From Maribellus sp. CM-23 (GTDB lineage: Bacteria; Bacteroidota; Bacteroidia; Bacteroidales; Prolixibacteraceae): a stretch of DNA of 64,000 bases. This document shows, in pieces, positions 36,018 through 45,076 of the stretch; position 1 is the first letter of the stretch; the number at the start of each line of letters is the position of its first letter. The DNA is taken from positions 473,446-537,445 of the forward strand of contig NZ_JADWYJ010000001.1 of the NCBI RefSeq assembly GCF_021354595.1, in the 5' to 3' direction. The translations under genes and the position numbers were made by a program. The notes beneath the pieces are model-generated. The model searched no databases. It was not told the origin of the DNA and was given only the letters and a program-made list of their open reading frames with translations.

Positions 36018-37373
36018 ATGAACAAGGCTGAAATTCTATATAAAATTCAAAATTCAGAGACTAAAAAAGTAAAGATCGCTTTCTCCGATATCGATGGAAT
36101 TTTGCGCGGAAAATACATTCACCGCGACAAATTCCTGAGTTCAGTGGAAAACGGAATTGGCTTTTGCGATGTAATTTTTGGATGGGACTGCAACGACAAA
36201 TGCTACGACAATTCTGAAATAACGGGCTGGCACAGCGGCTACCCGGATGCCAAAGCCCACATCGATCTTTCTACTTTTCGCGAAATTCCATGGGAAAAAA
36301 ACATCCCTTTCTTTTTGGGAGATTTCAGTAACGATCCCCAATACGCCAAAGCCGTTTGCTCGCGAAGCCTGCTTAAAAGAATCGCCGACCAAAGCAGAGC
36401 AATGGGTTTTACTCCCATATTCTCGCAGGAGTTTGAGTGGTTCAACTTCAAAGGAACGCCCGGCGAAATAAGTGCCGGTAATTTTGATGAACTAACCCCC
36501 ATCACCCCGGGAATGTTTGGATATTCACTTATTAGGACCTCGCTCAACCAGGATTATTTTCATGAATTGTTTGACCTGCTGGAGCAATTTAACATTCCAT
36601 TGGAAGGAATGCACACCGAAACCGGGCCGGGAGTAATGGAAGCCACCGTTATTCACGACGAAGTGGTTAGTGCTGCCGACAAGGCTCTTTTATTCAAGAC
36701 ATCGGTAAAAGAGATTGCCTACCGCCATAATTTTGTAGCCACCTTTATGGCCAAGTGGAACTTAAAACTACCCGGCAGTGGCGGGCATCTTCATCAGAGT
36801 TTATGGGATCCGGAAAATAAAAACAACCTGTTTTTTGCTGCGAACGATCCACACAAAATGAGCGAAACCATGAAGCAATACATTGCAGGACAACTGTATT
36901 GCCTGCCCGATATTCTGCCGATGTTTGCACCCAATCCCAACAGCTACCGGCGGTTAAGCGGTGGCGACTGGGCACCATCGACCCTCACTTGGGGAATCGA
37001 CAACCGCACCACTTCCATTCGTGCCATTCCCGGGGCACCACAGTCAACCCGCATTGAAACACGGGTACCGGGCGCCGACACCAATGCTTACCTGGTAATG
37101 GCCGCCGCACTTGCATCGGGCTTATACGGAATAAAAAAGCAGTTAAAACTGGGCGAAGCCACTACCGGCAACGGCTATCAAAACAAAGGTGGAGGTGAAC
37201 TACCCGCCACTTTAGAGGAGGCCACAAAAAAAATGGCAGGATCGGAGATTGCTACTGAACTTTTCGGGCACGAGTTTGTAAAACACTTTACCGCCACCCG
37301 CGAATGGGAATGCCGGCAAATCGACAAGAATGATCCGAAGTGGGAACTAAGAAGATATTTTGAAATTATTTAG
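36018..37373 (+). CDS. Glutamine-synthetase-I-like gamma-glutamyl ligase
   Basis: A 451-residue protein with the GS beta-grasp and catalytic domains: SQEFEWFNF, HTETGPGVMEATV, GSGGHLHQSLWD, NRTTSIRAI and TRIETRVPGADTNAYL. It is closer to PuuA/FluG-like gamma-glutamyl ligases than to true GlnA: GTELEFF-type and NEVAPGQ-type motifs are altered, which fits an amine substrate instead of ammonia. The ATG at 36018 is used; an ATG 4 bp earlier hits a stop after five codons. It starts a plus-strand set with an APH-fold kinase (26 bp) and a HAD-IIA protein (4 bp), so it may open a pathway with a gamma-glutamylated or phosphorylated intermediate. Confidence 0.85.
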   Translation: MNKAEILYKIQNSETKKVKIAFSDIDGILRGKYIHRDKFLSSVENGIGFCDVIFGWDCNDKCYDNSEITGWHSGYPDAKAHIDLSTFREIPWEKNIPFFLGDFSNDPQYAKAVCSRSLLKRIADQSRAMGFTPIFSQEFEWFNFKGTPGEISAGNFDELTPITPGMFGYSLIRTSLNQDYFHELFDLLEQFNIPLEGMHTETGPGVMEATVIHDEVVSAADKALLFKTSVKEIAYRHNFVATFMAKWNLKLPGSGGHLHQSLWDPENKNNLFFAANDPHKMSETMKQYIAGQLYCLPDILPMFAPNPNSYRRLSGGDWAPSTLTWGIDNRTTSIRAIPGAPQSTRIETRVPGADTNAYLVMAAALASGLYGIKKQLKLGEATTGNGYQNKGGGELPATLEEATKKMAGSEIATELFGHEFVKHFTATREWECRQIDKNDPKWELRRYFEII

Positions 37374-37399
37374 CTTAATTTTGGAGCAAACAGCAGGCA

Positions 37400-38446
37400 A
37401 TGGAAATACGCGATTATGCACAAATAATTAAGCTGGCGTGGCAGGAACTGGACGGCGACCGGCACGAGATAAAAGGAGTGTTTGATGTTAGCGCCCAGGT
37501 TTCGACCAACCACGTTTACAAGGTATCGTTCTACAAACGCGAACCGGTTTTTGCCAAACTTTCGGAATACGGCAATTTTGAAGATTTCAGGGAAGACCAC
37601 ATCATCATAAACAACCTGGCCAACAACCTCGAATATCCGTACCAGATGTTCCTGGCGCAGTCGCTCGTAAAACGCAACGAGTTGTTTATTTACCGCTATC
37701 ATGAGTTAAACAGAAGCGCCTGGGTGGTTTTCTACAACCCGATCCTGATACGCGATAAACTGCCCCGCCGCCTGGAAGAAAAGCACATAAAAAAGCTCGG
37801 GCGCGAACTGGCCCGTTTCCACAAAGCCTGCACAAACGTATCCAACCAGTTGCCGCATTCATCCAAAAATGTGATCATCGATATTCAAAGGCTGAAACGA
37901 TCGATCTACAAGGACGAAATAAAAATGTGCGACTCGCACCGCGATATGATTCTTCGTCATGCCGACTGCTTTCTGGAAAATGCCGACAAAGCCTACTACA
38001 TGACCGAAATTGAAACGATCCCGGTTTTTGTGGACTGGAACATTGGCAATTTCTCGGTAACCGGCGACGGTAAGTTTTATTCCCGCTGGGACTACGACTG
38101 GTTTCGAATGTCGTCGCGTGTAATGGATTTTTACTTTTTCAGCCGCGTGGTTTCCGATGTGGGCGACCGCACTGTTTTTAGCTACCTGGTCGACACCTTG
38201 ATGGAAGACCGCTTTATGATATTCCTGAAAGAATACCACCGGATCTTCCCGCTAAGTGTAGCAGAAGTCCGCCTGATCAAAGAAACCTATCGCTTTTTCA
38301 TCCTGAATTACGTGATCAAAGACGGTCCGTACTTCTTCAGGAAATACTATTCCAACAAACTGATCAAAGAGGCTTACGACACTTATTTCCCGGCAATGGA
38401 TGCCAATTACCGGGTGGAAAAAATATTGAAGACTTTAAAATTATAG
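37400..38446 (+). CDS. APH-fold (aminoglycoside/choline-kinase-like) phosphotransferase
   Basis: A 348-residue cytoplasmic protein with the protein-kinase-like APH fold. An N-lobe (about 30-110, with FAKLSEYGNFEDF) is followed by the catalytic loop FVDWNIGNF (Asp and Asn conserved, the usual His of HxDxxxxN replaced by Phe) and the metal-binding motif RWDYDWF. Fold members phosphorylate small amines, amino alcohols, homoserine, hydroxylysine or sugars; antibiotic resistance is not implied. It lies 26 bp after the GS-like ligase and 4 bp before the HAD gene, so it is most likely part of that pathway. The substrate is unknown. Confidence 0.82.
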   Translation: MEIRDYAQIIKLAWQELDGDRHEIKGVFDVSAQVSTNHVYKVSFYKREPVFAKLSEYGNFEDFREDHIIINNLANNLEYPYQMFLAQSLVKRNELFIYRYHELNRSAWVVFYNPILIRDKLPRRLEEKHIKKLGRELARFHKACTNVSNQLPHSSKNVIIDIQRLKRSIYKDEIKMCDSHRDMILRHADCFLENADKAYYMTEIETIPVFVDWNIGNFSVTGDGKFYSRWDYDWFRMSSRVMDFYFFSRVVSDVGDRTVFSYLVDTLMEDRFMIFLKEYHRIFPLSVAEVRLIKETYRFFILNYVIKDGPYFFRKYYSNKLIKEAYDTYFPAMDANYRVEKILKTLKL

Positions 38447-38450
38447 CAGA

Positions 38451-39308
38451 ATGTTGCGAACAAAAAGTTTTAAAAGTATTGTAAATAATTACAAAGCCGT
38501 ATTTTTTGATGCCTTTGGAGTGCTTAAAAACCACAGTGGATTGATCCAGGATATTCACCAGACTTTTGAGTACCTCGAGAAGAACGGTATTTACTATTAT
38601 GTACTTACCAACGACTCGTCGCGCAGCCCGGAAGAGCTTTCCAACTGGTACATAAAACGCGGCCTGACCTGTATTACCACCGACAAAATTCTGTCGTCAG
38701 GGATGCTGGCCATGGAGTTCTTTAAAACCAAGTTGCAAGACGGGAATTCGGTGGCCTACCTTGGCACCCGGGAATCGGCACATTACATTGAAACCGCGGG
38801 CTTACATACCGTTCCGATCGGCGATATCGACTTAAATAACATCGACCACATTCAATCCTTTGCCTTTCTGGACGACGAAGGTTTCGACTGGAACGTTGAC
38901 ATCAACAAGTCGATCAACCTGTTGCGCAAAAAGAACATGAACGTGGTGGTTGCTAACACGGACAAAAACTACCCGGTAAACAAAAACGACATCTCGATAG
39001 CCATTGGTGGCCTCGCCGACCTGGTGGAGAAAATCCTCGGGAAAAAATTCATCCGCTTCGGAAAACCCGATGCCCAGATGTTTTTGCTTGCTTACGAACG
39101 TGCCCTTCAGGATATTCGCGTAAAAAGAGATGAAATTCTGATGGTGGGCGACACTCTTTACACGGATATTATCGGCGGAAACAAGTTCGGTCTGGATACA
39201 GCACTGGTTCTTTCAGGAAACACGCTGCCCGAAATGGCAAGCATCCGCATTGGAAGTTCAGGAATTATCCCCACTTATGTGTGCGAATCGGCCGTAATTG
39301 AGCCTTAA
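38451..39308 (+). CDS. HAD-superfamily IIA hydrolase-like protein
   Basis: A 285-residue HAD-IIA (NagD-like) protein. Motif I reads FFDAFGVL: the nucleophile Asp is present but the usual second Asp (DxD) is Phe. Motif II VLTNDSSR, the Lys in RFGKPDAQMF and motif IV MVGDTLYTDIIGG are intact. The DxFGV form also occurs in a HAD-IIA subgroup of uncertain activity, so phosphatase function is likely but not certain. It follows the APH-fold kinase by 4 bp, and its last 44 bp overlap the convergent aminotransferase gene. Confidence 0.85.
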   Translation: MLRTKSFKSIVNNYKAVFFDAFGVLKNHSGLIQDIHQTFEYLEKNGIYYYVLTNDSSRSPEELSNWYIKRGLTCITTDKILSSGMLAMEFFKTKLQDGNSVAYLGTRESAHYIETAGLHTVPIGDIDLNNIDHIQSFAFLDDEGFDWNVDINKSINLLRKKNMNVVVANTDKNYPVNKNDISIAIGGLADLVEKILGKKFIRFGKPDAQMFLLAYERALQDIRVKRDEILMVGDTLYTDIIGGNKFGLDTALVLSGNTLPEMASIRIGSSGIIPTYVCESAVIEP

Positions 39309-40452
39309 CATTCAATAGCGGCTGAGGGTTGCTACCCAGATCTTTTGAGATCTGGCGAAGGGCTTCTACCAGCACCTTATCCTTTTTTCTCCCTTTGGAT
39401 GAAACCCGGATGTGAAATTTATCCATTCCGGTTTTATTGGAACAATCACGCACGTACACTCCAAACTCCTCCAGCAAACGCATTTGTACCTCGTATGCCG
39501 TTGAACCGCCCTTGATCTTTAGCAGTATAAAATTACTCCCGGAGGGATACACTTCAAATCCATCAATCCCCTTCAGTTGATTGAATAGCAACTCCACATC
39601 GGCTCTCACTTTCTTCCTGGCCACGTGGTATTCTTTGTCCGTTTCGCGAAGCTGCGTTAAAAAATACTCGGCCAAAGTATTGATATTCCAGACTGGAAGC
39701 ACATTTCTGATCTTTCTCAGAAACACCTCGTTGGCCGTACAGCAATAGCCCAACCGCAGGCCGGGAACTCCGCAGTGTTTGCTCATACTGCGCACAATAA
39801 TCAGATTTGAGAATTCAGCCACATGTGGAATAAGTGACGGAATTTCATCCGCTGCAAAATCAATAAACGACTCATCTACCAGGATTAGCTCCAGGTGTTG
39901 CATCCGTCTCAGAAAACCCAGCATTTCATCCAACCCAATAAGTTGCCCCGTCGGGTTTCCCGGGTTGATGATCAGCGCAGTGTCTGGTTTTTCCTGCTCC
40001 AGCCACTCGGCATACGCGTCCAAATCGAGCAGATATCCTTTTTCTGGAGGCAACTGAAACAGCTTCACTTTTCCTGAATACTCAAGCTTTTCGATGTACT
40101 CACTAAAAGTTGGAACGGGAATCCCCATTTCGGAAACCAGCTGATTTTGAATGATCGTGATAAGCTCGGTTGCCCCGTTTCCGATCACCAGATGTTCGGG
40201 CTGCGCATGTACCACCGAAGCCAGTTCTTTTTGCGCCAATACCGGGTTGCTCGACGGATAGAACTTAATAAGCACCGGCAGTTTCTGCTGAATTTTTCGC
40301 AACAACGCCTTCCCCGGAAAATAGGGATTTTCAATAAAACAAAAATCCACCACCTGTTCCAACCTGTCTTCACCAACAATATCCACCAACGATGGGGAAT
40401 GTGAAGTTTCCTCAAACAAATGCCGGTCTATTTTTAGTCTGTTCTTATCCAT
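39265..40452 (-). CDS. PLP-dependent class I/II aminotransferase (HisC/CobD-like)
   Basis: A 395-residue fold-type I PLP enzyme resembling histidinol-phosphate aminotransferase and threonine-phosphate decarboxylase. It shows GNGATELI (phosphate-binding Gly-rich turn), NPGNPTGQ, the Asp in LILVDESFIDF, the PLP-lysine motif SMSKHCGVPGLRLGY and C-terminal Arg in FHIRVSSKG. The ATG at 40452 is used; a TTG start 15 bp upstream is less likely. No his or cob genes are near; the convergent overlap with the HAD gene and the kinase/ligase next to it suggest a phosphorylated amino substrate. A specific reaction cannot be assigned. Confidence 0.85.
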   Translation of the reverse strand: MDKNRLKIDRHLFEETSHSPSLVDIVGEDRLEQVVDFCFIENPYFPGKALLRKIQQKLPVLIKFYPSSNPVLAQKELASVVHAQPEHLVIGNGATELITIIQNQLVSEMGIPVPTFSEYIEKLEYSGKVKLFQLPPEKGYLLDLDAYAEWLEQEKPDTALIINPGNPTGQLIGLDEMLGFLRRMQHLELILVDESFIDFAADEIPSLIPHVAEFSNLIIVRSMSKHCGVPGLRLGYCCTANEVFLRKIRNVLPVWNINTLAEYFLTQLRETDKEYHVARKKVRADVELLFNQLKGIDGFEVYPSGSNFILLKIKGGSTAYEVQMRLLEEFGVYVRDCSNKTGMDKFHIRVSSKGRKKDKVLVEALRQISKDLGSNPQPLLNVKAQLRPIRTHKWG

Positions 40453-40474
40453 AGTTTCGGGACACAAAAAAACA

Positions 40475-40505
40475 CAAAAAAAGCTGCACCGCGAACGGTA
40501 CAGCC
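40475..40505 (-). terminator. Terminator of the class II glutamine synthetase gene
   Basis: In minus-strand reading GGCTGTACCG (40505-40496) pairs with CGGTGCAGCT (40491-40482, one mismatch/G-U) around a TTCG loop, followed by seven or more Ts. It lies between the gene ending at 40529 and the aminotransferase start. Confidence 0.75.
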
Positions 40506-40528
40506 TTCTTTATTTTGCAACTATAAAG

Positions 40529-41542
40529 TTAAACTTTCGCTTGTTTCGTTGTCTTGATAATGCGGGCCGCGATTTTATACGGGTCTCCGTTAGAAGCAGG
40601 ACGACGGTCTTCCAAACGACCTCTCCAACCGGCTTCGATTGTACCAACAGGGATACGGATTGAAGCACCACGGTCAGAAACACCGTAACTAAAATCAGTA
40701 ATGGCAGCTGTTTCGTGCTTACCGGTCAAACGCTGATCGTTGTAGGCACCGTAAACAGCAATGTGTTCCGGAATATGCTTCCCGAATTCTTCGCAAATAG
40801 CCGTAAATACTTTTTCATCGCCGCAGGTTCTCATTAAACCGTTAGAAAAGTTGGCGTGCATACCCGAACCGTTCCAGTCAAGGTCTTTACCCAGTGGTTT
40901 TGGATGCCATTCTACATCCACACCGTATTTTTCGGCTGTACGCTCCAACAGGAAACGAGCCATCCAAATCTGGTCGCCGGCACTGTGTGCACCTTTGGCA
41001 AAAATCTGGAATTCCCACTGTCCGGCAGCTACTTCTGCGTTGATCCCTTCAACATTCAAACCAGCCTCCAAACAAAGATCGAAATGTTCTTCTACGATTT
41101 GACGACCAAAAGCTTTAGAACCACCAACACCACAATAGTAAGGTCCTTGTGGCAGCGGGAAACCACCTGCGGGGAAACCTAATGGAAGACGGGTCTGAGG
41201 ATCGTACAGAAAATACTCCTGCTCAAAACCAAACCAGAAATCTTCATCCTCTTCCTCGATATGAGCACGACCATTGGAATCATGTGCAGTTCCGTCGGCA
41301 TTCAAAACCTCGGTTAATACCAGGTAAGCATTTTTGCGGTCCGGATCGGGGCAAATAAATACCGGCTTCAACAAAAGGTCAGAAGAACCACCTGCAGCCT
41401 GATTAGTTGAAGAACCGTCGAATGACCACTCCGGGCAATCTTCCAACTTACCACTGAAGTTTTCTGCAACACGGGTTTTTGCTCTCAGGTGCTGGGTTGG
41501 TACAGTACCGTCCAGCCAAATGTATTCCAACTTTGATTTCAT
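40529..41542 (-). CDS. glnA: Glutamine synthetase, type II
   Basis: A 337-residue class II (eukaryotic-type) glutamine synthetase. It has YIWLDGT and the beta-grasp segment PEWSFDGSST, then GFEQEYFLYD, GINAEVAAGQWEFQI, DWNGSGMHANFS, and RGASIRIPVG with the final LEDRRPASNGDPY. Length is typical of GSII (about 340-370) and all metal- and ATP-binding residues appear present. It makes glutamine from glutamate and ammonia. GSII occurs in some Bacteroidota; here it is 5 kb from a class III enzyme. It is monocistronic with a good terminator and a TACTTTTG -7 box. Confidence 0.95.
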   Translation of the reverse strand: MKSKLEYIWLDGTVPTQHLRAKTRVAENFSGKLEDCPEWSFDGSSTNQAAGGSSDLLLKPVFICPDPDRKNAYLVLTEVLNADGTAHDSNGRAHIEEEDEDFWFGFEQEYFLYDPQTRLPLGFPAGGFPLPQGPYYCGVGGSKAFGRQIVEEHFDLCLEAGLNVEGINAEVAAGQWEFQIFAKGAHSAGDQIWMARFLLERTAEKYGVDVEWHPKPLGKDLDWNGSGMHANFSNGLMRTCGDEKVFTAICEEFGKHIPEHIAVYGAYNDQRLTGKHETAAITDFSYGVSDRGASIRIPVGTIEAGWRGRLEDRRPASNGDPYKIAARIIKTTKQAKV

Positions 41543-42009
41543 AGTGTAATAAATTATATTAAATTATGGATAATCTATAACTGTTCGACGCAAAAGTATG
41601 ATTAAATGAAATTGACTTCGGTTGTTTCATGACAAAATGTAAAAAATTAATACAAAATTTACATTAAAATCAGTTTTTTGTCACACCCCCCACTTCCGAA
41701 GATATCATCGATACAAAAATAAGACACATACCACAAACAACCATCAAAATACAATACTTATTTTATTTTTCATGTACATTTACCAACAACACCCCCACAA
41801 AAACACACCCTGACCTCTAAGAAAATAATTTCTGCTTTTCTGCATCGGGAACGCTTCAGAAAAAAACGTTTGTGATCACTTTACCATAAACCAACCACCT
41901 TCAAAAATCGTCTGCCCCAAAAACACAAGGTTCTTTTGTAACAATACCGGGTAAAACAATACTTATCAGGATATTTATGAAAATCAAAAATCACTTAAAA
42001 TAAACCGCT
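41543..42009. other. Divergent 467-bp intergenic region with candidate -7 box for the GSII gene
   Basis: TACTTTTG on the minus strand (41598 to 41591) fits TAnnTTTG and would give a leader of about 43 bases for the class II glutamine synthetase. The remaining 400 bp are AT-rich with C-rich tracts on the plus strand and carry the unmapped promoter of the tldD gene. No gene, RNA or strong repeat was found. Confidence 0.45.
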
Positions 42010-43536
42010 ATGAATGTGGATCGACGAAGTTTTATCAAAACAAGTGGTATGTTTGCAGCGGGGAGTGTTATGCTTCCCTCATTTTTGCAATCGTGCCATA
42101 ACGAACAAATTTCAGCGAACGTGAAGAGTTATTTAGATCATTTTGAAGTGTCTGCCGAAATGCTGCAAAAGGTAATTGCAGCAGCTATGAGCAAGGGAGG
42201 CAATTATGCCGACCTTTATTTTGAACACAAAATCACCAACAGCATCTCGCTGGAAGACGGAAAAGTGAACCGTGCATACTCCAATGTTGATTTTGGAGTA
42301 GGAATACGCGTTTTGAAAGGCGACCAGACCGGATTTGCCTATTCCGAAAACATCAGTTTGGAAGACATGTTGAATGCTGCAAAACTGGCAGCCAACATTG
42401 CCGACCAGCCAAAGGAATTCGCCCCAATAGGCGTGAACGAAAAAGCGCCTGCCAATTTTTATCCCATCCAACAAAAGTGGACCGATGTAACCATTGGAGA
42501 CAAAGTTCCTTTCGTACAAAAAATTAACGACAAGGTTTTTAGCCTTGATGAAAAAGTGAGCAAGGTCAATGCTTTTCTGGGAGACGAAACATCGTATGTG
42601 CTGTTTTACAATTCAGAAGGAAGACTGACGTACGATTACCGCCCGATGATGCGGCTGGGAGCTGTTTGCGTAATGGAAAAAGACGGACAGATCGAAAATT
42701 CCTATGTGGCCCGCTCTTTCCGTTCGGGGTTTGAGGTAATGACCGACGAACTACTGGACGAGATAGCAACAGAAGCCATCGAAAAAACCAACCTCCTTTT
42801 TGAGGCAGGCAAACCCAAAGCCGGTGAAATGCCGGTGGTACTCGGAGCAGGAGGCTCGGGAATTTTGCTTCACGAAGCCATCGGACATACTTTTGAAGCG
42901 GATTTCAACCGCAAAGGCACCTCCATTTTCAGCGATAAATTTGGCAAGAAAGTAGCCGAGAATTTCATCAATATCATCGACGACGGAACGCTGCCTTACG
43001 ACCGTGGTGCCATCAATATCGATGATGAAGGCAACGACGTGCAGAAAACCTACCTAGTAAAAGACGGAGTTCTGAACAGCTACATCCACGACCGCATCAG
43101 TGCGCAATATTATGGAGTTGAGCCAACCGGAAACGGACGGCGCGAATCTTTCCGCAACATGCCTTTACCGCGTATGCGTTCCACCTACATGGAAAACGGC
43201 CCGCATACTGTCGACGATATTCTCGCACAAGTGGATTACGGCGTTTATGTAGATAACTTTAGCAACGGCGAAGTAAAAATCGGTGCCGGCGATTTTACCT
43301 TCTTTGTAAAATCGGGCTACATTATAGAAAAGGGCAAACTTACGCGCCCGATCAAAGACATCAACATTGTTGGGAACGGTCCGCAGGCTTTGGCCGACAT
43401 TAGCATGACTGCCAACGACTACAAAAACGACAGCGGTACCTGGACCTGTGGTAAGGACGGACAATCGGTGCCGGTAACGCTGGGTCTGCCAACTGTTCTG
43501 GTTAAGAAAATGACGGTAGGCGGTACCAACGCGTAA
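42010..43536 (+). CDS. tldD: TldD-family metalloprotease with twin-arginine/lipoprotein-type signal
   Basis: A 508-residue TldD/PmbA-family protein carrying the metal-binding HExxxH motif (HEAIGHTFEAD, about 286-296), which marks it as the catalytic TldD subunit. Its N-terminus is unusual: DRRSFIKTSGMFAAGSVMLPSFLQSC, residues 4-29, reads as a twin-arginine signal with a terminal lipobox-like Cys, whereas E. coli TldD is cytosolic. An internal ATG (Met51) at 42160 could give a cytosolic form. TldD-TldE heterodimers degrade peptides and process microcin B17 and CcdA. The likely partner gene follows 107 bp downstream; the spacer carries short GTTTAAA-type repeats. Confidence 0.9.
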   Translation: MNVDRRSFIKTSGMFAAGSVMLPSFLQSCHNEQISANVKSYLDHFEVSAEMLQKVIAAAMSKGGNYADLYFEHKITNSISLEDGKVNRAYSNVDFGVGIRVLKGDQTGFAYSENISLEDMLNAAKLAANIADQPKEFAPIGVNEKAPANFYPIQQKWTDVTIGDKVPFVQKINDKVFSLDEKVSKVNAFLGDETSYVLFYNSEGRLTYDYRPMMRLGAVCVMEKDGQIENSYVARSFRSGFEVMTDELLDEIATEAIEKTNLLFEAGKPKAGEMPVVLGAGGSGILLHEAIGHTFEADFNRKGTSIFSDKFGKKVAENFINIIDDGTLPYDRGAINIDDEGNDVQKTYLVKDGVLNSYIHDRISAQYYGVEPTGNGRRESFRNMPLPRMRSTYMENGPHTVDDILAQVDYGVYVDNFSNGEVKIGAGDFTFFVKSGYIIEKGKLTRPIKDINIVGNGPQALADISMTANDYKNDSGTWTCGKDGQSVPVTLGLPTVLVKKMTVGGTNA

Positions 43537-43643
43537 TTTGTTTAGAGTTCAGTGTTTAAAGTTTAAAGTGCGAGCTATTCAAAGCAATATTTTAACGATT
43601 TCCTCAACTTGCAGCCTGAAGCTCGCCGCTAAAAGCTAAAAAA

Positions 43644-44960
43644 ATGACTAAAGAAGAAAAATATAATCTCGCCAAGTGGGCCATGAACCATGCACTGGAA
43701 AACGGCGCCCAGCAGGCAAGCGTAACCATTGCCAACAGCGTAAGCAGCAGCGTGGAAGTACGCGAACAAAAAATTGATAAACTGGAACAAGCCATTCAGA
43801 GCGGACTTTCAATTCGCCTGTTTGTGGACGGAAGATATTCGGCACATTCCACCAGCCGCTTGAAAAAAGAAGAACTGGCACATTTCATCGAAGAAGCCAT
43901 TGCCGGAACGCGGTTTCTTTCGGAAGATGAATTCAGGACATTGCCGGAACCTGAATTGTATTACAAAGGCGGCGGCGCCAACCTGGAATTGCTCGACAAG
44001 GATTTTGATAAGGTTGATCCGCAGGAAAAAATAAAGCTGGCTTTTGATGCCGAAAGCGAAGTTTTTGGAAAAGACGAGCGGCTTATTTCGGTTTCAGCCG
44101 GTTACTACGACAACAAAAACGAACGTGTAATGGTTACCAGCAACGGTTTTGAAGGCGATTCCTCCAATTCGGTTTTTGGTGTTTACACTTCGGTATCGGT
44201 TAAAGGCGGTGACGCCCGCCCCGAAGCAGGCTGGAACGAAAGTGCCATTCAATATGCCAATCTTAAAAAAGAAGGCTCCGGGAATATTGCGCTGGAAAAA
44301 GCACTGAGCAAAATAGGCCAGGAAAAGATCCATTCGGGCACCATGCCCATGATTGTGGAGAACCGCCAGGTAGGCCGCATTTTCGGGCCACTGATCAATG
44401 CACTGAGCGGATCGGAAATTCAGCAAAAGAACTCTTTCCTCATCAATAAACTGGGAGAGAAGGTAGCTTCTGAAAAACTTACACTAACTGATGACCCTTT
44501 TATTATTGGAGGCCGCGGCTCGCGCTTGTTTGACGGCGAAGGGCTTGCCACCCAAAAACGTACCGTGTTCGACAAAGGTGTTTTGAAAACTTATTACATA
44601 GACACCTACTACGGCAAAAAGCTGGAAATGGAACCGACAAGTGGGAGCACCACCAACCTGGTTTTTGAAACCGGCGACAAAGATCTTCAAGGCTTGATTG
44701 CTTCGGTTAACAAAGGCATTTTGGTAACCGGGTTTAACGGGGGAAACAGCAACGGTTCTTCGGGCGATTTTTCATACGGAATCGAAGGTTTCCTAATCGA
44801 AGACGGCAAAATTACTAAACCGGTGGCGGAAATGAACATCACCGGAAACATGAAACAATTGTGGTCAAGTATTGGGGAGGTTGGCAACGATGTTAACCAG
44901 AATTCATCCTGGAGAACTCCTTCTATTCTTTTTGAGAATATTGATTTTAGCGGACTATAG
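43644..44960 (+). CDS. pmbA: TldE/PmbA-family protein
   Basis: A 438-residue protein of the TldD/PmbA family without a HExxxH motif, therefore the TldE/PmbA partner. It begins MTKEEKYNLAKWAMNHALENG with no signal peptide. The N-terminal domain has SSSVEVREQKIDKLEQA, and the C-terminal half has the conserved GRGSRLFDGEGLATQKR and TNLVFETGDKDLQGL stretches. In E. coli the pair forms one heterodimeric peptidase. Here the tldD partner appears exported while this one appears cytosolic, so either TldD uses an internal start or the proteins work apart. It ends at a strong bidirectional terminator. Confidence 0.9.
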   Translation: MTKEEKYNLAKWAMNHALENGAQQASVTIANSVSSSVEVREQKIDKLEQAIQSGLSIRLFVDGRYSAHSTSRLKKEELAHFIEEAIAGTRFLSEDEFRTLPEPELYYKGGGANLELLDKDFDKVDPQEKIKLAFDAESEVFGKDERLISVSAGYYDNKNERVMVTSNGFEGDSSNSVFGVYTSVSVKGGDARPEAGWNESAIQYANLKKEGSGNIALEKALSKIGQEKIHSGTMPMIVENRQVGRIFGPLINALSGSEIQQKNSFLINKLGEKVASEKLTLTDDPFIIGGRGSRLFDGEGLATQKRTVFDKGVLKTYYIDTYYGKKLEMEPTSGSTTNLVFETGDKDLQGLIASVNKGILVTGFNGGNSNGSSGDFSYGIEGFLIEDGKITKPVAEMNITGNMKQLWSSIGEVGNDVNQNSSWRTPSILFENIDFSGL

Positions 44961-44982
44961 AATATAGAAAAAAAGGCATAAA

Positions 44983-45022
44983 AAAAGCCGTTCTTCCGTC
45001 AACCGACAGAAGAACGGCTTTT
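44983..45022. terminator. Bidirectional intrinsic terminator between pmbA and the M16 gene
   Basis: A perfect 14-bp stem (44983-44996 with 45009-45022) has an A-run on one side and a T-rich tract on the other, so it can end transcription from both convergent genes. Confidence 0.85.
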
Positions 45023-45076
45023 CTTTTTATTCCAATTGTACCCTCAAATACCGTATGGGATTTTGAACAACCGGTA

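Noticed and set aside
37400..38446. Aminoglycoside resistance gene
   Set aside because: The APH fold is shared by many metabolic kinases, the catalytic-loop His is replaced and the gene sits in a metabolic operon.
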